From Actinomycetota bacterium (GTDB lineage Bacteria > Actinomycetota > Actinomycetes > Nanopelagicales > Nanopelagicaceae): a DNA stretch of 64,000 nt. A program made the position numbers and the translations under genes. The notes under the pieces were generated by a model. That model did no database searches. It was not told where the DNA came from and worked only from the letters and a program-made list of their open reading frames with translations. Of this stretch, positions 54,243 through 62,330 are shown in pieces. How positions within the stretch are numbered: the stretch's first letter is position 1; each line of letters starts with the position of its first letter. Location of the stretch: positions 1-64,000 of the forward strand of contig CANFVU010000005.1 in NCBI GenBank assembly GCA_947450545.1. The letters are read 5' to 3'.

Positions 54243-55244
54243 CTAAGGCAGCGCACTCGCAATAAGTTGAGTGATCAATTCTGTGTAACTCTTGCCTGCT
54301 TCTTGCCAAAGTTTTGGGAAGACGGACGTTTCAGTAAATCCTGGCATCGTGTTGATTTCATTAATGACAATCTGGCCATCTGCATAGAAGAAATCCACGC
54401 GCGCTAGACCCGCACAACCCAGCGCTGTAAATGCTTGCACTGCGGCGCGTTGAATTGCGGCATAGACATCTGGCGGCAAATCTGTTGGTGATCCGATTGT
54501 GGTTGAGCCATCGAGGTACTTCGCATCAAAATCATAGAACTCGTGCTCTCCGAGGATGATAATTTCAGCGAGCGGCGAGGCTGTCGGGACGCCATTGATT
54601 TCTAGAACTGCGCATTCAATTTCTCGTCCGACTACGCCAGATTCGATAAGGACTTTTGAATCAAAGCGAAGAGCTTCCACAACTGCTGCGCGAACATCAT
54701 CAATCTTTTTAACTTTGGTCGTTCCACGGCTTGAACCACCAGATGAGGGTTTTACAAACACTGGGAAAGTCAGAGAGGAGACATCGATTCCCTCAGCAGA
54801 GGTGACAACAATTCCCTGCGCAACGTTTAGCCCATGTGATGCGAAAATTGATTTAGCAAAGGACTTGTCCATAGCGACAGCGCTAGCAAGAACACCTGAA
54901 CCTACATATGGCATTCCCAGCATCTCGCAAAGCCCTTGAAATGTGCCATCTTCCCCATATGGACCATGCAGAATCGGAAAGAGTAAATCCACATTCTCCA
55001 TCGCCTCTTCGATTAAGACATCCGTGCCTTCAACTATTTCAGGAAGTGTGCCATCCACGATAGAAAGTTCTTGACCTTCATGCGGGAAAACCCATTGCCC
55101 ATTTTTGGTAATACCGATTAATACTGGCTCAAATCGGCTTCGATCAATTGCGCGAAGAATTCCCCCAGCTGAAACGCAGGAGATTTCATGTTCGCTGCTC
55201 TGCCCGCCAGCAACGATTCCTACTCGGATTTTCTTTTGGCTCAA
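54243..55244 (-). CDS. ddl: D-alanine--D-alanine ligase
   Basis: The ATP-grasp enzyme of about 333 residues makes D-Ala-D-Ala for peptidoglycan. It shows 'IRVGIVAGGQSSEHEISCVS', 'LHGPYGEDGTFQGLCEMLG', 'FVKPSSGGSSRGTTKVK' (ATP lysine), 'EFYDFDAKYLDGST' and 'INEINTMPGFTETSVFP'. TTG 55244, just after the gpsA TAA with GAGA upstream, is the chosen start; a TTG at 55262 is possible and would overlap gpsA. It is the last gene of a plsC-gpsA-ddl run. Confidence 0.95.
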   Translation of the reverse strand: MSQKKIRVGIVAGGQSSEHEISCVSAGGILRAIDRSRFEPVLIGITKNGQWVFPHEGQELSIVDGTLPEIVEGTDVLIEEAMENVDLLFPILHGPYGEDGTFQGLCEMLGMPYVGSGVLASAVAMDKSFAKSIFASHGLNVAQGIVVTSAEGIDVSSLTFPVFVKPSSGGSSRGTTKVKKIDDVRAAVVEALRFDSKVLIESGVVGREIECAVLEINGVPTASPLAEIIILGEHEFYDFDAKYLDGSTTIGSPTDLPPDVYAAIQRAAVQAFTALGCAGLARVDFFYADGQIVINEINTMPGFTETSVFPKLWQEAGKSYTELITQLIASALP

Positions 55245-55245
55245 T

Positions 55246-56244
55246 TTAAATCTCTTCTTCAAGAGGCACTGTCATCAAGCGATCAAGAGCTTGGCGAGGA
55301 GTGATAGTTCCACGTACAACGTCTGCAACGGCTTCGATGATAGGAACTTCAACACCTACGCGGTGTGCCAACTCCAAAATAGCTGGCGCTGAAGCAACGC
55401 CTTCGACAGTCTTTGCAACTTGTGAACGAGTCTTCTCAAGAGATCCAGTGCGCCCTAAAACTTCACCGAATGTACGGTTACGAGAAAGTCCTGAGCCACA
55501 GCTCGCGACCAAGTCACCCATGCCAGCAAGTCCGAGATTGGTGAGTGGATCGGCTCCATACGCTTGACCGAATCGAGCGACTTCGCTGAGTCCGCGAGTA
55601 ATAATCATGGATTGAGTATTTTCACCAAGATCTAATCCAACTGCCATACCTACCGCTAGAGCGATGACGCTCTTTGTGGCACCAGCAAGTTCGCATCCCA
55701 CTAAATCATGTGAAGGGTAAACGCGGAAATACGGCGTTGTGAAAAGCTCAATGACGAGAGCAGAGATTTGAGAATTGATGGAAGCAGCAACAGCTCCTGC
55801 TGGTTGGCGCAAAATCATTTCAGCGGCCAAGTTAGGACCGGTTATAAGTCCAACATTCTCTAGAGATGCTCCAATTTCATTGACAAGAATTTCAGTCATA
55901 CGAAGATGTGTATCTGCTTCAATACCTTTGAGCGTGCTAATGATGGGTTTTTCGAGAGGGAAGAGATCTTTCCATGCGAGAAGATTTTCGCGAAGACTCT
56001 GAGCGGGAATTGCCAATACAAGTGCCTCGCCGAAAGCGAATACTTCATTCACATCCGTTGTTGCGCGGATGGATGAAGGTAGCTGTGCGCCGGGCAAAAA
56101 TGTATGGTTGGTGTGGTCATTATTGATCTCGTGCACGACTGTTGCGTTTCGGCCCCAAATCAATACTTCTTGACCTGCATCTGCCAGAACTTGAGCAAGC
56201 GTGGTGCCCCATGCACCTGAACCCAGGACGCTAACTCGACTCAT
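55246..56244 (-). CDS. gpsA: Glycerol-3-phosphate dehydrogenase [NAD(P)+]
   Basis: The 332-residue enzyme reduces dihydroxyacetone phosphate to glycerol 3-phosphate for phospholipid synthesis. The cofactor motif 'VLGSGAWGTTLAQVLAD' opens the protein. 'GPNLAAEM', the catalytic Lys in 'ELAGATKSVIALAVGMAVG' and 'LAGMGDLVASCGSGLSRN' follow. The ATG overlaps the plsC stop by four bases, tying it to the next enzyme that uses its product. Confidence 0.96.
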   Translation of the reverse strand: MSRVSVLGSGAWGTTLAQVLADAGQEVLIWGRNATVVHEINNDHTNHTFLPGAQLPSSIRATTDVNEVFAFGEALVLAIPAQSLRENLLAWKDLFPLEKPIISTLKGIEADTHLRMTEILVNEIGASLENVGLITGPNLAAEMILRQPAGAVAASINSQISALVIELFTTPYFRVYPSHDLVGCELAGATKSVIALAVGMAVGLDLGENTQSMIITRGLSEVARFGQAYGADPLTNLGLAGMGDLVASCGSGLSRNRTFGEVLGRTGSLEKTRSQVAKTVEGVASAPAILELAHRVGVEVPIIEAVADVVRGTITPRQALDRLMTVPLEEEI

Positions 56245-57014
56245 GTCTGTGATCGCTTCGCTTTCTTATAGTTGCCGGTACGCGGTAGTTCTGATGTGTG
56301 AGGATCAAAAATTTCCGCAGGTGCGTATTCTCCCCTAATTTCCTCCAAGAGACGAGTCACTGCCGACATTACATACTCTGTGGCTTCTTTAAGCGCAGCA
56401 GGGTCTTCTTCTTGACCCTTCCAGCGCGCAAAATTGAGCGGCTCACCAGCCCATACCGAGACCGGAGTACGTCTCCACAATCTAGGCAATTTTCCATATC
56501 GAGGCAGAACTTCTTGCGCACCAAATTGAGCACATGGAATTACAGGGACTTGCGTGATGATCGCAAGTCGAGCGATACCTGTTTTTGCGCGCATCGGCCA
56601 AAAGTTTTCATCGCGAGTCAACGTTCCTTCAGGATAGACGCCAAGACAATGGCCAGCTTCAAGAAAAGCAATTGCATGTTGCAAAGCAAAACGTGCATTC
56701 TCTGTTTCGCGCTCTACAGGAATCTGTCCAGAGCCAGCGATAATTTTTCCAATAACTGGAACTTTAAAAACTGAAGCTTTTCCAAGAAATCGTGGCGCTC
56801 GTCCGCTTTGATAGAGAAATTGAGTAAAGATCAATGGGTCTGCATAGGAAATGTGATTGCTTACAACAATCACTGGCCCACTCTTGGGCAGATTTTCTCT
56901 ACCCCGCCAATCGCGTTTTGTTATTGCGCTCAAGAGTGGGATAAGAATAAGAGCGCTTAGCTTGAAATAGATATTGGTCCCGAGAGGTCGACCAGTTGGC
57001 GCTTCATATTTCAT
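56241..57014 (-). CDS. 1-acyl-sn-glycerol-3-phosphate acyltransferase (PlsC), second copy
   Basis: The 257-residue acyltransferase has the HX4D box in 'SNHISYADPLIF' and the substrate motif 'YPEGTLTRDENFW', then 'AKTGIARLAIITQVPVIPCA'. It has a hydrophobic N-terminal segment and a basic C-terminal tail. It is coupled to gpsA, whose product enters the same pathway. The gene begins after the hup terminator, so it needs its own promoter or read-through. It is clearly a different paralogue from 9401-10081. Confidence 0.92.
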   Translation of the reverse strand: MKYEAPTGRPLGTNIYFKLSALILIPLLSAITKRDWRGRENLPKSGPVIVVSNHISYADPLIFTQFLYQSGRAPRFLGKASVFKVPVIGKIIAGSGQIPVERETENARFALQHAIAFLEAGHCLGVYPEGTLTRDENFWPMRAKTGIARLAIITQVPVIPCAQFGAQEVLPRYGKLPRLWRRTPVSVWAGEPLNFARWKGQEEDPAALKEATEYVMSAVTRLLEEIRGEYAPAEIFDPHTSELPRTGNYKKAKRSQT

Positions 57015-57037
57015 GTAATTAGCCTAATGAGAAAAGA

Positions 57038-57069
57038 AAAAGAGGGAACCATTTCTGGCTCCCTCTTTT
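57038..57069 (-). terminator. Intrinsic terminator of hup
   Basis: AAAAGAGGGA (57038-57047) pairs with TCCCTCTTTT (57060-57069), with a further inner CC/GG pairing. A T-run follows on the minus strand, 12 bases after the hup stop codon. It insulates hup from plsC-gpsA-ddl. Confidence 0.9.
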
Positions 57070-57081
57070 GTGAAGAATTAT

Positions 57082-57549
57082 TTACTTCTTCTTTGCTTTC
57101 TTAACAACCTTCTTAGCTGCCTTCTTAACAACCTTCTTAGCTGCCTTCTTTGCAGGAGCCTTCTTAGCTGCCTTCTTGACAACCTTCTTAGCTGCCTTCT
57201 TGACAACCTTCTTAGCTGCTGGCTTTGGTGGTACAACCTTTACAGGTGGCTTTGGAGCTGGCTCGAGCTTGCGTGCGCCAGAGATAACTTCCTTGAGAGC
57301 CTTTGCAGGAAGGAAACGAACCTTCTTGCTTGCCTTGATCTGGATTGTTTCACCTGTGAATGGGTTGCGGCCCTTACGTGCAGCGCGATCAACCTTCTTG
57401 AACTTACCGAAATCGTTAATCATGACATCTTCGCCCTTAGAGATGTTGCGGACGATGCTGTCGAACACGATATCTACAGCGCGAGCTGCTTCCTTCTTTG
57501 AATCACCGAAGTGCGGCGCCAAGTAGGCGATGAACTGGGCTTTGTTCAT
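57082..57549 (-). CDS. hup: HU-family nucleoid protein with Lys/Ala histone-like tail
   Basis: Residues 1-90 are a normal HU fold ('MNKAQFIAYLAPHFGDSKKE', DNA-binding arm 'GRNPFTGETIQIKASKKVRF'). Residues 97-110 are a Pro-rich linker, and 111-155 repeat the octapeptide KKVVKKAA, like the C-terminal tail of mycobacterial HupB. The tail adds non-specific DNA affinity and bridging. Two abutting perfect palindromes lie directly upstream of its ribosome site, and leuCD terminators isolate it from upstream genes. Symbol hupB is equally apt. Confidence 0.95.
   Translation of the reverse strand: MNKAQFIAYLAPHFGDSKKEAARAVDIVFDSIVRNISKGEDVMINDFGKFKKVDRAARKGRNPFTGETIQIKASKKVRFLPAKALKEVISGARKLEPAPKPPVKVVPPKPAAKKVVKKAAKKVVKKAAKKAPAKKAAKKVVKKAAKKVVKKAKKK
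57088..57220 (-). repeat. 24-bp tandem repeats encoding the HU tail
   Basis: Several near-identical 24-bp units, visible on the plus strand as repeated CTTCTTAGCTGCC and TTCTTAACAACC blocks, encode KKVVKKAA octapeptides. One unit is interrupted by a Gly/Pro-coding variant near 57150. The units differ by only a few bases, so the array is prone to slippage and copy number may vary between strains. Confidence 0.85.
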
Positions 57550-57563
57550 GAATTTTTCCCCTT

Positions 57564-57577
57564 AAATACGCGTATTT
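57564..57577. promoter_or_regulatory. 14-bp perfect palindrome before hup
   Basis: AAATACGCGTATTT is a perfect self-complementary 14-mer beginning 15 bp upstream of the hup start codon, just before the GGGGAAA ribosome site. It directly abuts the 18-bp palindrome at 57578-57595. It could be an operator half, an mRNA hairpin over the ribosome site, or both. Confidence 0.6.
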
Positions 57578-57595
57578 GTTAGACGTTCGTCTAAC
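57578..57595. promoter_or_regulatory. 18-bp inverted repeat before hup (TetR-operator-like)
   Basis: GTTAGACG-TT-CGTCTAAC has two perfect 8-bp arms with a 2-bp spacer, the general form of a dimeric repressor site. It lies 29-46 bp upstream of the hup start, immediately next to the 14-bp palindrome. No regulator gene in the window can be matched to it. Confidence 0.6.
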
Positions 57596-57661
57596 GTGAG
57601 TGAAAATCTACGCATAAATAAAGGGTTTTAACGCATGCGCCTCGGTGTGTCGCGAAAAAAT

Positions 57662-57704
57662 AAAAGTGCGCCTCTCTGATTATTTTCAGAAAAACGCACT
57701 TTTT
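57662..57704. terminator. Long bidirectional hairpin between leuD and hup
   Basis: AAAAGTGCG (57662-57670) pairs with CGCACTTTT (57695-57703). Inside it TCTGA (57675-57679) pairs with TCAGA (57686-57690), giving a two-tier stem with A-runs and T-runs outside. It lies downstream of the first leuD terminator and upstream of the hup promoter, and seems to be a second barrier. Confidence 0.75.
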
Positions 57705-57710
57705 ACGCGT

Positions 57711-57739
57711 GAAAAACTCTCGATGAGTGCTTGAGAGTT
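57711..57739 (-). terminator. Intrinsic terminator of leuCD
   Basis: On the minus strand AACTCTC, an 11-nt loop and GAGAGTT followed by a T-run form a terminator starting eight bases after the leuD stop codon. It is followed by the longer hairpin at 57662-57704. Confidence 0.82.
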
Positions 57740-57747
57740 ATGAGTAA

Positions 57748-58344
57748 TTAACGTGCAGGAAGAGTTTGTGGCTTAAAAGATGGTCGTTTTGCCTCAAAAG
57801 CATCAACATCTGCGATGTTTTTGAGAGTTAATCCGATGTCATCAAGCCCTTCCATCAAACGCCAGCGTGTGTAATCGTCAATTTCGAAAGCAATGACTTC
57901 ACTTCCAAAGCGAACATTCTTGGCATCAAGATCCACAGTGACTTCAAGTGCTGGGTTTGCTTCTACTGCATCCCAGAGAGCTTCGATTTTTTCTTGCGGA
58001 ATGATCACAGTTAAGAGACCGGCTTTTTGGGAGTTGCCGCGGAAAATATCGGCAAAACGGCTTGAAAGAACTACTTTAAATCCATAGTTCTGAAGCGCCC
58101 AAACTGCGTGTTCGCGAGATGACCCTGTACCGAAATCCGCTCCAGCGACAAGGATGGTTGCGCCTTTATGTTGAGGTTGATTCATAACAAAATCAGGATC
58201 TACGCGCCATGCAGAGAAGAGACCATCTTCAAAACCGCTCTTCGTTACGCGCTTCAAATAGACAGCAGGAATGATCTGGTCGGTGTCGACGTTGGTACGG
58301 CGAAGTGGAAGAACTGTTCCTGTATGCGAAATAAATTTATCCAT
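57748..58344 (-). CDS. leuD: 3-isopropylmalate dehydratase small subunit
   Basis: The 198-residue swivel subunit has '[19 protein letters not shown]', '[18 protein letters not shown]' (substrate-binding loop) and '[21 protein letters not shown]'. With LeuC it isomerises 2- to 3-isopropylmalate in leucine biosynthesis. It follows leuC by 18 bp and is closed by two terminators. Confidence 0.96.
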   Translation of the reverse strand: MDKFISHTGTVLPLRRTNVDTDQIIPAVYLKRVTKSGFEDGLFSAWRVDPDFVMNQPQHKGATILVAGADFGTGSSREHAVWALQNYGFKVVLSSRFADIFRGNSQKAGLLTVIIPQEKIEALWDAVEANPALEVTVDLDAKNVRFGSEVIAFEIDDYTRWRLMEGLDDIGLTLKNIADVDAFEAKRPSFKPQTLPAR

Positions 58345-58362
58345 TGCTCTTAACTCCGCTTC

Positions 58363-59760
58363 TTAGAGATCTGCCGGTGATGAAAGGGTTCCACGAATTG
58401 CAGTTGCTGCAGCAACAAGTGGACTTACAAGGTGAGTACGACCGCCTTTACCTTGGCGACCTTCAAAGTTTCTATTGCTTGTTGACGCTGAACGCTCTCC
58501 CACTGCAAGTTGATCGGGGTTCATTCCAAGACACATAGAACAACCTGCCTGGCGCCATTCGGCTCCAAAATCAAGAAAGACTTTGTCTAAACCTTCTGCT
58601 TCAGCAGCTAAGCGAACGCGAGCCGAACCAGGCACAACAAGCATGCGCGTAGCAGGAGCAATTTTCTTGCCCTTTAATACATCGGCTGCAGCGCGAAGAT
58701 CTTCGATGCGACCATTGGTACAAGAACCGAGAAAAACAGTGTCAATCTTGATGTTTTTAAATGGAGTGCCCGCTTCAAGACCCATGTAGACCAATGCGCG
58801 CTCTGCTGCTCCGCGATCTTCTGCATCTGCAATATCTGCTGGGTTAGGAACTTTTCCATCCAAAGGTGCGCCTTGACCAGGGTTGGTTCCCCATGTGATG
58901 AATGGTGAAATATCTTCAGCTTTAAGCGTGATTTCGTGATCAAATGTGGCATCTGCATCAGATTGGAGAGTCTTCCAATACTCAACAGCTGCATCCCAAT
59001 CAGCGCCTTGTGGTGCATGGGGCTTGCTCTTGAGATATTCAAAAGTTTTTTCATCTGGAGCAATAAGACCTGCGCGAGCTCCTGCTTCAATAGACATGTT
59101 GCAAATCGTCATTCGACCTTCCATGGATAGCGCGCGAATCGCACTTCCACGATATTCAAGAACGTAGCCTTGTCCGCCACCAGTTCCGATTTGAGCAATG
59201 ATTGCAAGAATGATGTCTTTGGATGTGACGCCTGGCTTCAAAGTACCTTCAACGTTGATGGCCATTGTCTTTGGCTTTGATTGAGGAAGAGTTTGAGTTG
59301 CAAGAACATGCTCTACTTGTGACGTTCCGATACCAAATGCAAGTGCGCCGAAGGCTCCGTGGGTTGAGGTATGCGAATCGCCACATACGATTGTCATGCC
59401 AGGTTGAGTGATTCCAAGTTGAGGTCCCACAACGTGAACGATGCCTTGGTCGATATCTCCCAATGAGTGAATGCGAATTCCGAACTCTTTCGCGTTATTT
59501 CGAAGTGTGTCGATTTGAAGCTTTGATACTGGGTCTGCGATGGGCTTATCAATGTTCAGCGTTGGGGTGTTGTGATCTTCTGTAGCGATGGTGAGATCAG
59601 GGCGACGCACTTTGCGACCTGCAAGGCGTAGACCATCAAAAGCTTGTGGACTTGTTACCTCGTGAATTAAATGCAGATCGATGTATAGAAGATCTGGCTC
59701 TCCTGCAGCGCTTCGCACCACATGGTCTACCCAAATCTTCTCTGATAACGTCTTTCCCAT
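58363..59760 (-). CDS. leuC: 3-isopropylmalate dehydratase large subunit
   Basis: The 465-residue aconitase-family subunit carries '[19 protein letters not shown]' and Fe-S cysteines in '[13 protein letters not shown]' and '[13 protein letters not shown]'. The frame continues upstream to 59934, but ATG 59760 gives the standard N-terminus '[15 protein letters not shown]' and has an AAAGG site seven bases before it. It heads leuCD and is divergent from the IclR regulator across 71 bp. Confidence 0.96.
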   Translation of the reverse strand: MGKTLSEKIWVDHVVRSAAGEPDLLYIDLHLIHEVTSPQAFDGLRLAGRKVRRPDLTIATEDHNTPTLNIDKPIADPVSKLQIDTLRNNAKEFGIRIHSLGDIDQGIVHVVGPQLGITQPGMTIVCGDSHTSTHGAFGALAFGIGTSQVEHVLATQTLPQSKPKTMAINVEGTLKPGVTSKDIILAIIAQIGTGGGQGYVLEYRGSAIRALSMEGRMTICNMSIEAGARAGLIAPDEKTFEYLKSKPHAPQGADWDAAVEYWKTLQSDADATFDHEITLKAEDISPFITWGTNPGQGAPLDGKVPNPADIADAEDRGAAERALVYMGLEAGTPFKNIKIDTVFLGSCTNGRIEDLRAAADVLKGKKIAPATRMLVVPGSARVRLAAEAEGLDKVFLDFGAEWRQAGCSMCLGMNPDQLAVGERSASTSNRNFEGRQGKGGRTHLVSPLVAAATAIRGTLSSPADL

Positions 59761-59831
59761 TGCCGTACCTTTCGTCCCATCTTTTTCGGAGAAAAGTTGC
59801 TTCTCACGGATTGAGATGGCAGTATTAGAGT
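59761..59831. promoter_or_regulatory. leuCD / IclR divergent promoter region
   Basis: This 71-bp gap must hold both promoters. For the plus-strand gene a TTGAGA element (59810-59815) and TATTAG (59823-59828) directly before GTG 59832 suggest an almost leaderless transcript, though the spacing is short. An imperfect GAGAA/TTCTC inverted repeat lies mid-gap and is a candidate IclR-family operator. Confidence 0.4.
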
Positions 59832-60551
59832 GTGGACAAGAAGAATAGCGGAGTCGGCGTTTTAGATAAAGCCGTAAAGATCCTTGCAACCTTGGAGAGC
59901 GGCCCACACTCCCTTTCTGAACTGGTTTCAGCAACGGGAATCGCCCGCCCCACAGCTCACCGCCTCGCAGTTGCTCTTGAATTTCACCGCCTCGTTTCTC
60001 GCGACCTCATGGGACGCTTTGTTTTAGGCGCGCGTTCTTCAGAATTGGCTGCTGCAGCAGGTGAAGATCGCCTCCTTGCAATCGCTGCTCCTGCTTTAGG
60101 TGCCCTGCGCGATGCGACAGGAGAAAGCGCTCAGCTCTATCGCCGTCAAGGAGATCAACGAATCTGTGTTGCTACCGCTGAACGGATGAGCGGACTTCGC
60201 GACTCTGTTCCCGTCGGAACTGTTCTCTCAATGCTTGCAGGTTCTGGCGCACAAATTCTCCTTGCATGGGAAGAGCCAGACAAACTTCATCGTGGATTAA
60301 TGGGCGCGAAATTCAACGCAGCTTCTCTCTCGGCAGTACGTCGCCGCGGATGGGCGCAATCTATCGGAGAGCGTGAAGCAGGCGTTGCATCTGTATCTGC
60401 TCCTGTGCGAGGTCCAAATAATAAAATTATTGCAGCCGTCGGTATCAGTGGTCCGATCGAGAGACTCGGTCGCCAGCCAGGTCGCCTTCATGCAGCACAA
60501 GTTGTAGCAACAGCAGCGCGATTGACTGAATATTTAGCGCAATCCAAATAG
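59832..60551 (+). CDS. ltbR: IclR-family regulator (LtbR/NdgR-like)
   Basis: The 239-residue protein has an N-terminal winged helix ('[20 protein letters not shown]', '[19 protein letters not shown]') and a C-terminal IclR effector domain ('[20 protein letters not shown]', '[20 protein letters not shown]'). Its divergent position next to leuCD matches LtbR of Corynebacterium and NdgR of Streptomyces, which repress leuCD (from memory). GTG 59832 is the start. A strong terminator follows. Confidence 0.9.
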   Translation: MDKKNSGVGVLDKAVKILATLESGPHSLSELVSATGIARPTAHRLAVALEFHRLVSRDLMGRFVLGARSSELAAAAGEDRLLAIAAPALGALRDATGESAQLYRRQGDQRICVATAERMSGLRDSVPVGTVLSMLAGSGAQILLAWEEPDKLHRGLMGAKFNAASLSAVRRRGWAQSIGEREAGVASVSAPVRGPNNKIIAAVGISGPIERLGRQPGRLHAAQVVATAARLTEYLAQSK

Positions 60552-60569
60552 TTTCGAATAAAAATTAGA

Positions 60570-60603
60570 AAAGCTCGCCGCGTTATGCAGCGAGCTCTTT
60601 TTT
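60570..60603 (+). terminator. Intrinsic terminator of the IclR gene (bidirectional)
   Basis: AGCTCGC (60572-60578) pairs perfectly with GCGAGCT (60590-60596), followed by CTTTTTT. On the minus strand the preceding AAAA also gives a T-rich tail, so it may terminate the tRNA-Glu transcript as well. Confidence 0.88.
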
Positions 60604-60604
60604 G

Positions 60605-60677
60605 TAGCCCCGAAGGGATTCGAACCCTCGTAGCTGACTTGAGAAGCCAGAGTCCTAGGCCGCTAGACGACGGGGCC
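60605..60677 (-). tRNA. tRNA-Glu (CUC)
   Basis: On the minus strand the acceptor GGCCCCG pairs with CGGGGCU, the anticodon stem CTGGC/GTCAG encloses the loop TTCTCAA (anticodon CTC), and the T arm is GAGGG-TTCGAAT-CCCTT. The CCA end is not encoded (ACA follows). It lies 195 bp downstream of gltX, whose product charges it. Confidence 0.95.
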
Positions 60678-60739
60678 CTAGTACATTTTTTTGGTGCTGT
60701 TGTGCTGTTGTTCTGATCGATTCATCTCTGAATCTATCG

Positions 60740-60811
60740 CTGGGGTACCAGGACTCGAACCTAGACAGGCTGAACCAGAATCAGCTGGGCTGCCAATTAC
60801 CCCATACCCCA
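60740..60811 (-). tRNA. tRNA-Gln (CUG)
   Basis: On the minus strand TGGGGTA pairs with TACCCCA, the anticodon stem GCTGA/TCAGC encloses TTCTGGT (anticodon CTG), and the T loop reads GGTTCGAGTCC. The discriminator is G, as usual for tRNA-Gln, and CCA is not encoded. It lies 61 bp after gltX and upstream of tRNA-Glu. Confidence 0.95.
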
Positions 60812-60872
60812 ATTACTAATTTTTTAGGCTGGCAAAGAATACCCCGTGAAGGGCTTCCCTTCAAAAACGACT

Positions 60873-62330
60873 TTAAATCAACGCTTGTATGCGTGCCAAC
60901 GACTTCTCGCGGCCAAGCAACTCCATTGATTCAAAGAGAGGCGGAGAGATATGGCTTCCTGTTACTGCAATTCGAACTGCGCTAAAAGCAATACGTGGTT
61001 TCAAGCCCATCTCTTCGATGAGAGCAGTACGCAACACCGCTTCGATGCCATCGTGGCTCCATTCGCTGACGTTTTGTAGACGATCGAAAGCAACAGAGAG
61101 AAGTTTCTTTGATTCTGGATCGTTGACCTTAGGAAGTGAATCCGCTTCGACTTCAAAGTGAGCGACAAAGAGGAATTTCAACATTGCTGGAATTTCAGCG
61201 AGTGTTGCTACGCGCTCTTGAATGATGGGAAGAGCTTTCTTCAACAGATCAATCTCGTCGGCGCTGCCAGAGATGACTTTGGCATCAGTAAGGAATGGCA
61301 GAGATTTCTCAAGGAAGCTCTCGGGAGTAAGCGCGCGAATCTTGTCACCGTTAATCGCTTCAAGTTTCTTCATATCAAAACGTGCGGGACTTGAGTGAAC
61401 ACGCTCAACAGTGAAAAGCTGCGTTAACTCTTCCATCGTTACATCTTCGCGGTCCTCCCCTGGTGACCAACCAAGGAGTGCGAGATAATTACAGATTGCT
61501 TCTGGCAAAAATCCGCGTTCGCGATACCAGGCAATAGATACCTCGCCATTTCGTTTTGAAAGTTTGGCGTTATCTTGACCCATTACAAATGGAAGGTGTG
61601 CAAACAGTGGGTACTCATCTTCCTTGACGCCCATCGCTTGATAGACGCGAATTTGGCGAGGTGTTGATGAGAGCAAATCTTCGCCACGCAATACGTGAGT
61701 CACCTGCATCATGACATCGTCAACCGCAACAGCCAAGGTGTACAGCGGAGAACCATCAGCACGCACTAGGACGAAATCTGGAACGAAGTTATGATCGAAT
61801 GTCACTTCGCCACGGATGAGATCGGTGAATGTTGTGGAGCCATCAGGCATGCGCATGCGCACAACTGGTTTACGCCCTTCTGCAACATATGCGGCAATCT
61901 GATCTGCACTCAGTTCGCGGCAATGTCCGTTATATCCAGGAGCAACATTTGCTTTGCGTTGTGCTTCACGGACAGCTTCAAGTTCTTCAGAGCTGCAATA
62001 ACAATGATAGGCAAAACCATCAGCCAAGAATTTAGCTGCCCACTTGGCATAAATATCTAAGCGTTGTGATTGTAGATAAGGACCATTTGGTCCACCGACT
62101 TCTGGACCCTCATCCCAAGTAAGACCGAGCCATTTGAGAGTATCAATCGCTGCTTGGATGTACTCATCTGTGACGCGTTCGCGGTCGGTATCTTCGATAC
62201 GGAAGATAAATTTTCCGCCAGTGTGGCGTGCGTAAGCCCAGTCAAAGAGAGCGGTTCGAATATTTCCAACGTGCAGATCTCCTGTTGGAGAAGGGGCAAA
62301 TCGGACGCGGACGGGGCGATTACTTGGCAC
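60873..62330 (-). CDS. gltX: Glutamyl-tRNA synthetase
   Basis: The 485-residue class I synthetase has the HIGH-box equivalent 'PSPTGDLHVGNIRTALFDWA' (HVGN about 20-23), the KMSKS equivalent 'AKLSKRNGEV', and a helical anticodon-binding domain (about 330-485). Start is GTG 62330, overlapping the FAH-family gene end by 11 bp. Linkage to tRNA-Gln and tRNA-Glu suggests it may also mischarge tRNA-Gln for GatCAB transamidation, as in most Actinobacteria (inference). Confidence 0.96.
   Translation of the reverse strand: MPSNRPVRVRFAPSPTGDLHVGNIRTALFDWAYARHTGGKFIFRIEDTDRERVTDEYIQAAIDTLKWLGLTWDEGPEVGGPNGPYLQSQRLDIYAKWAAKFLADGFAYHCYCSSEELEAVREAQRKANVAPGYNGHCRELSADQIAAYVAEGRKPVVRMRMPDGSTTFTDLIRGEVTFDHNFVPDFVLVRADGSPLYTLAVAVDDVMMQVTHVLRGEDLLSSTPRQIRVYQAMGVKEDEYPLFAHLPFVMGQDNAKLSKRNGEVSIAWYRERGFLPEAICNYLALLGWSPGEDREDVTMEELTQLFTVERVHSSPARFDMKKLEAINGDKIRALTPESFLEKSLPFLTDAKVISGSADEIDLLKKALPIIQERVATLAEIPAMLKFLFVAHFEVEADSLPKVNDPESKKLLSVAFDRLQNVSEWSHDGIEAVLRTALIEEMGLKPRIAFSAVRIAVTGSHISPPLFESMELLGREKSLARIQALI

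Noticed and set aside
60847-60863. TGAAGGG-CTT-CCCTTCA hairpin after gltX as a terminator
   Set aside because: No T-run follows on the minus strand, the loop is only three bases, and tRNA genes lie just downstream, so read-through is as likely.
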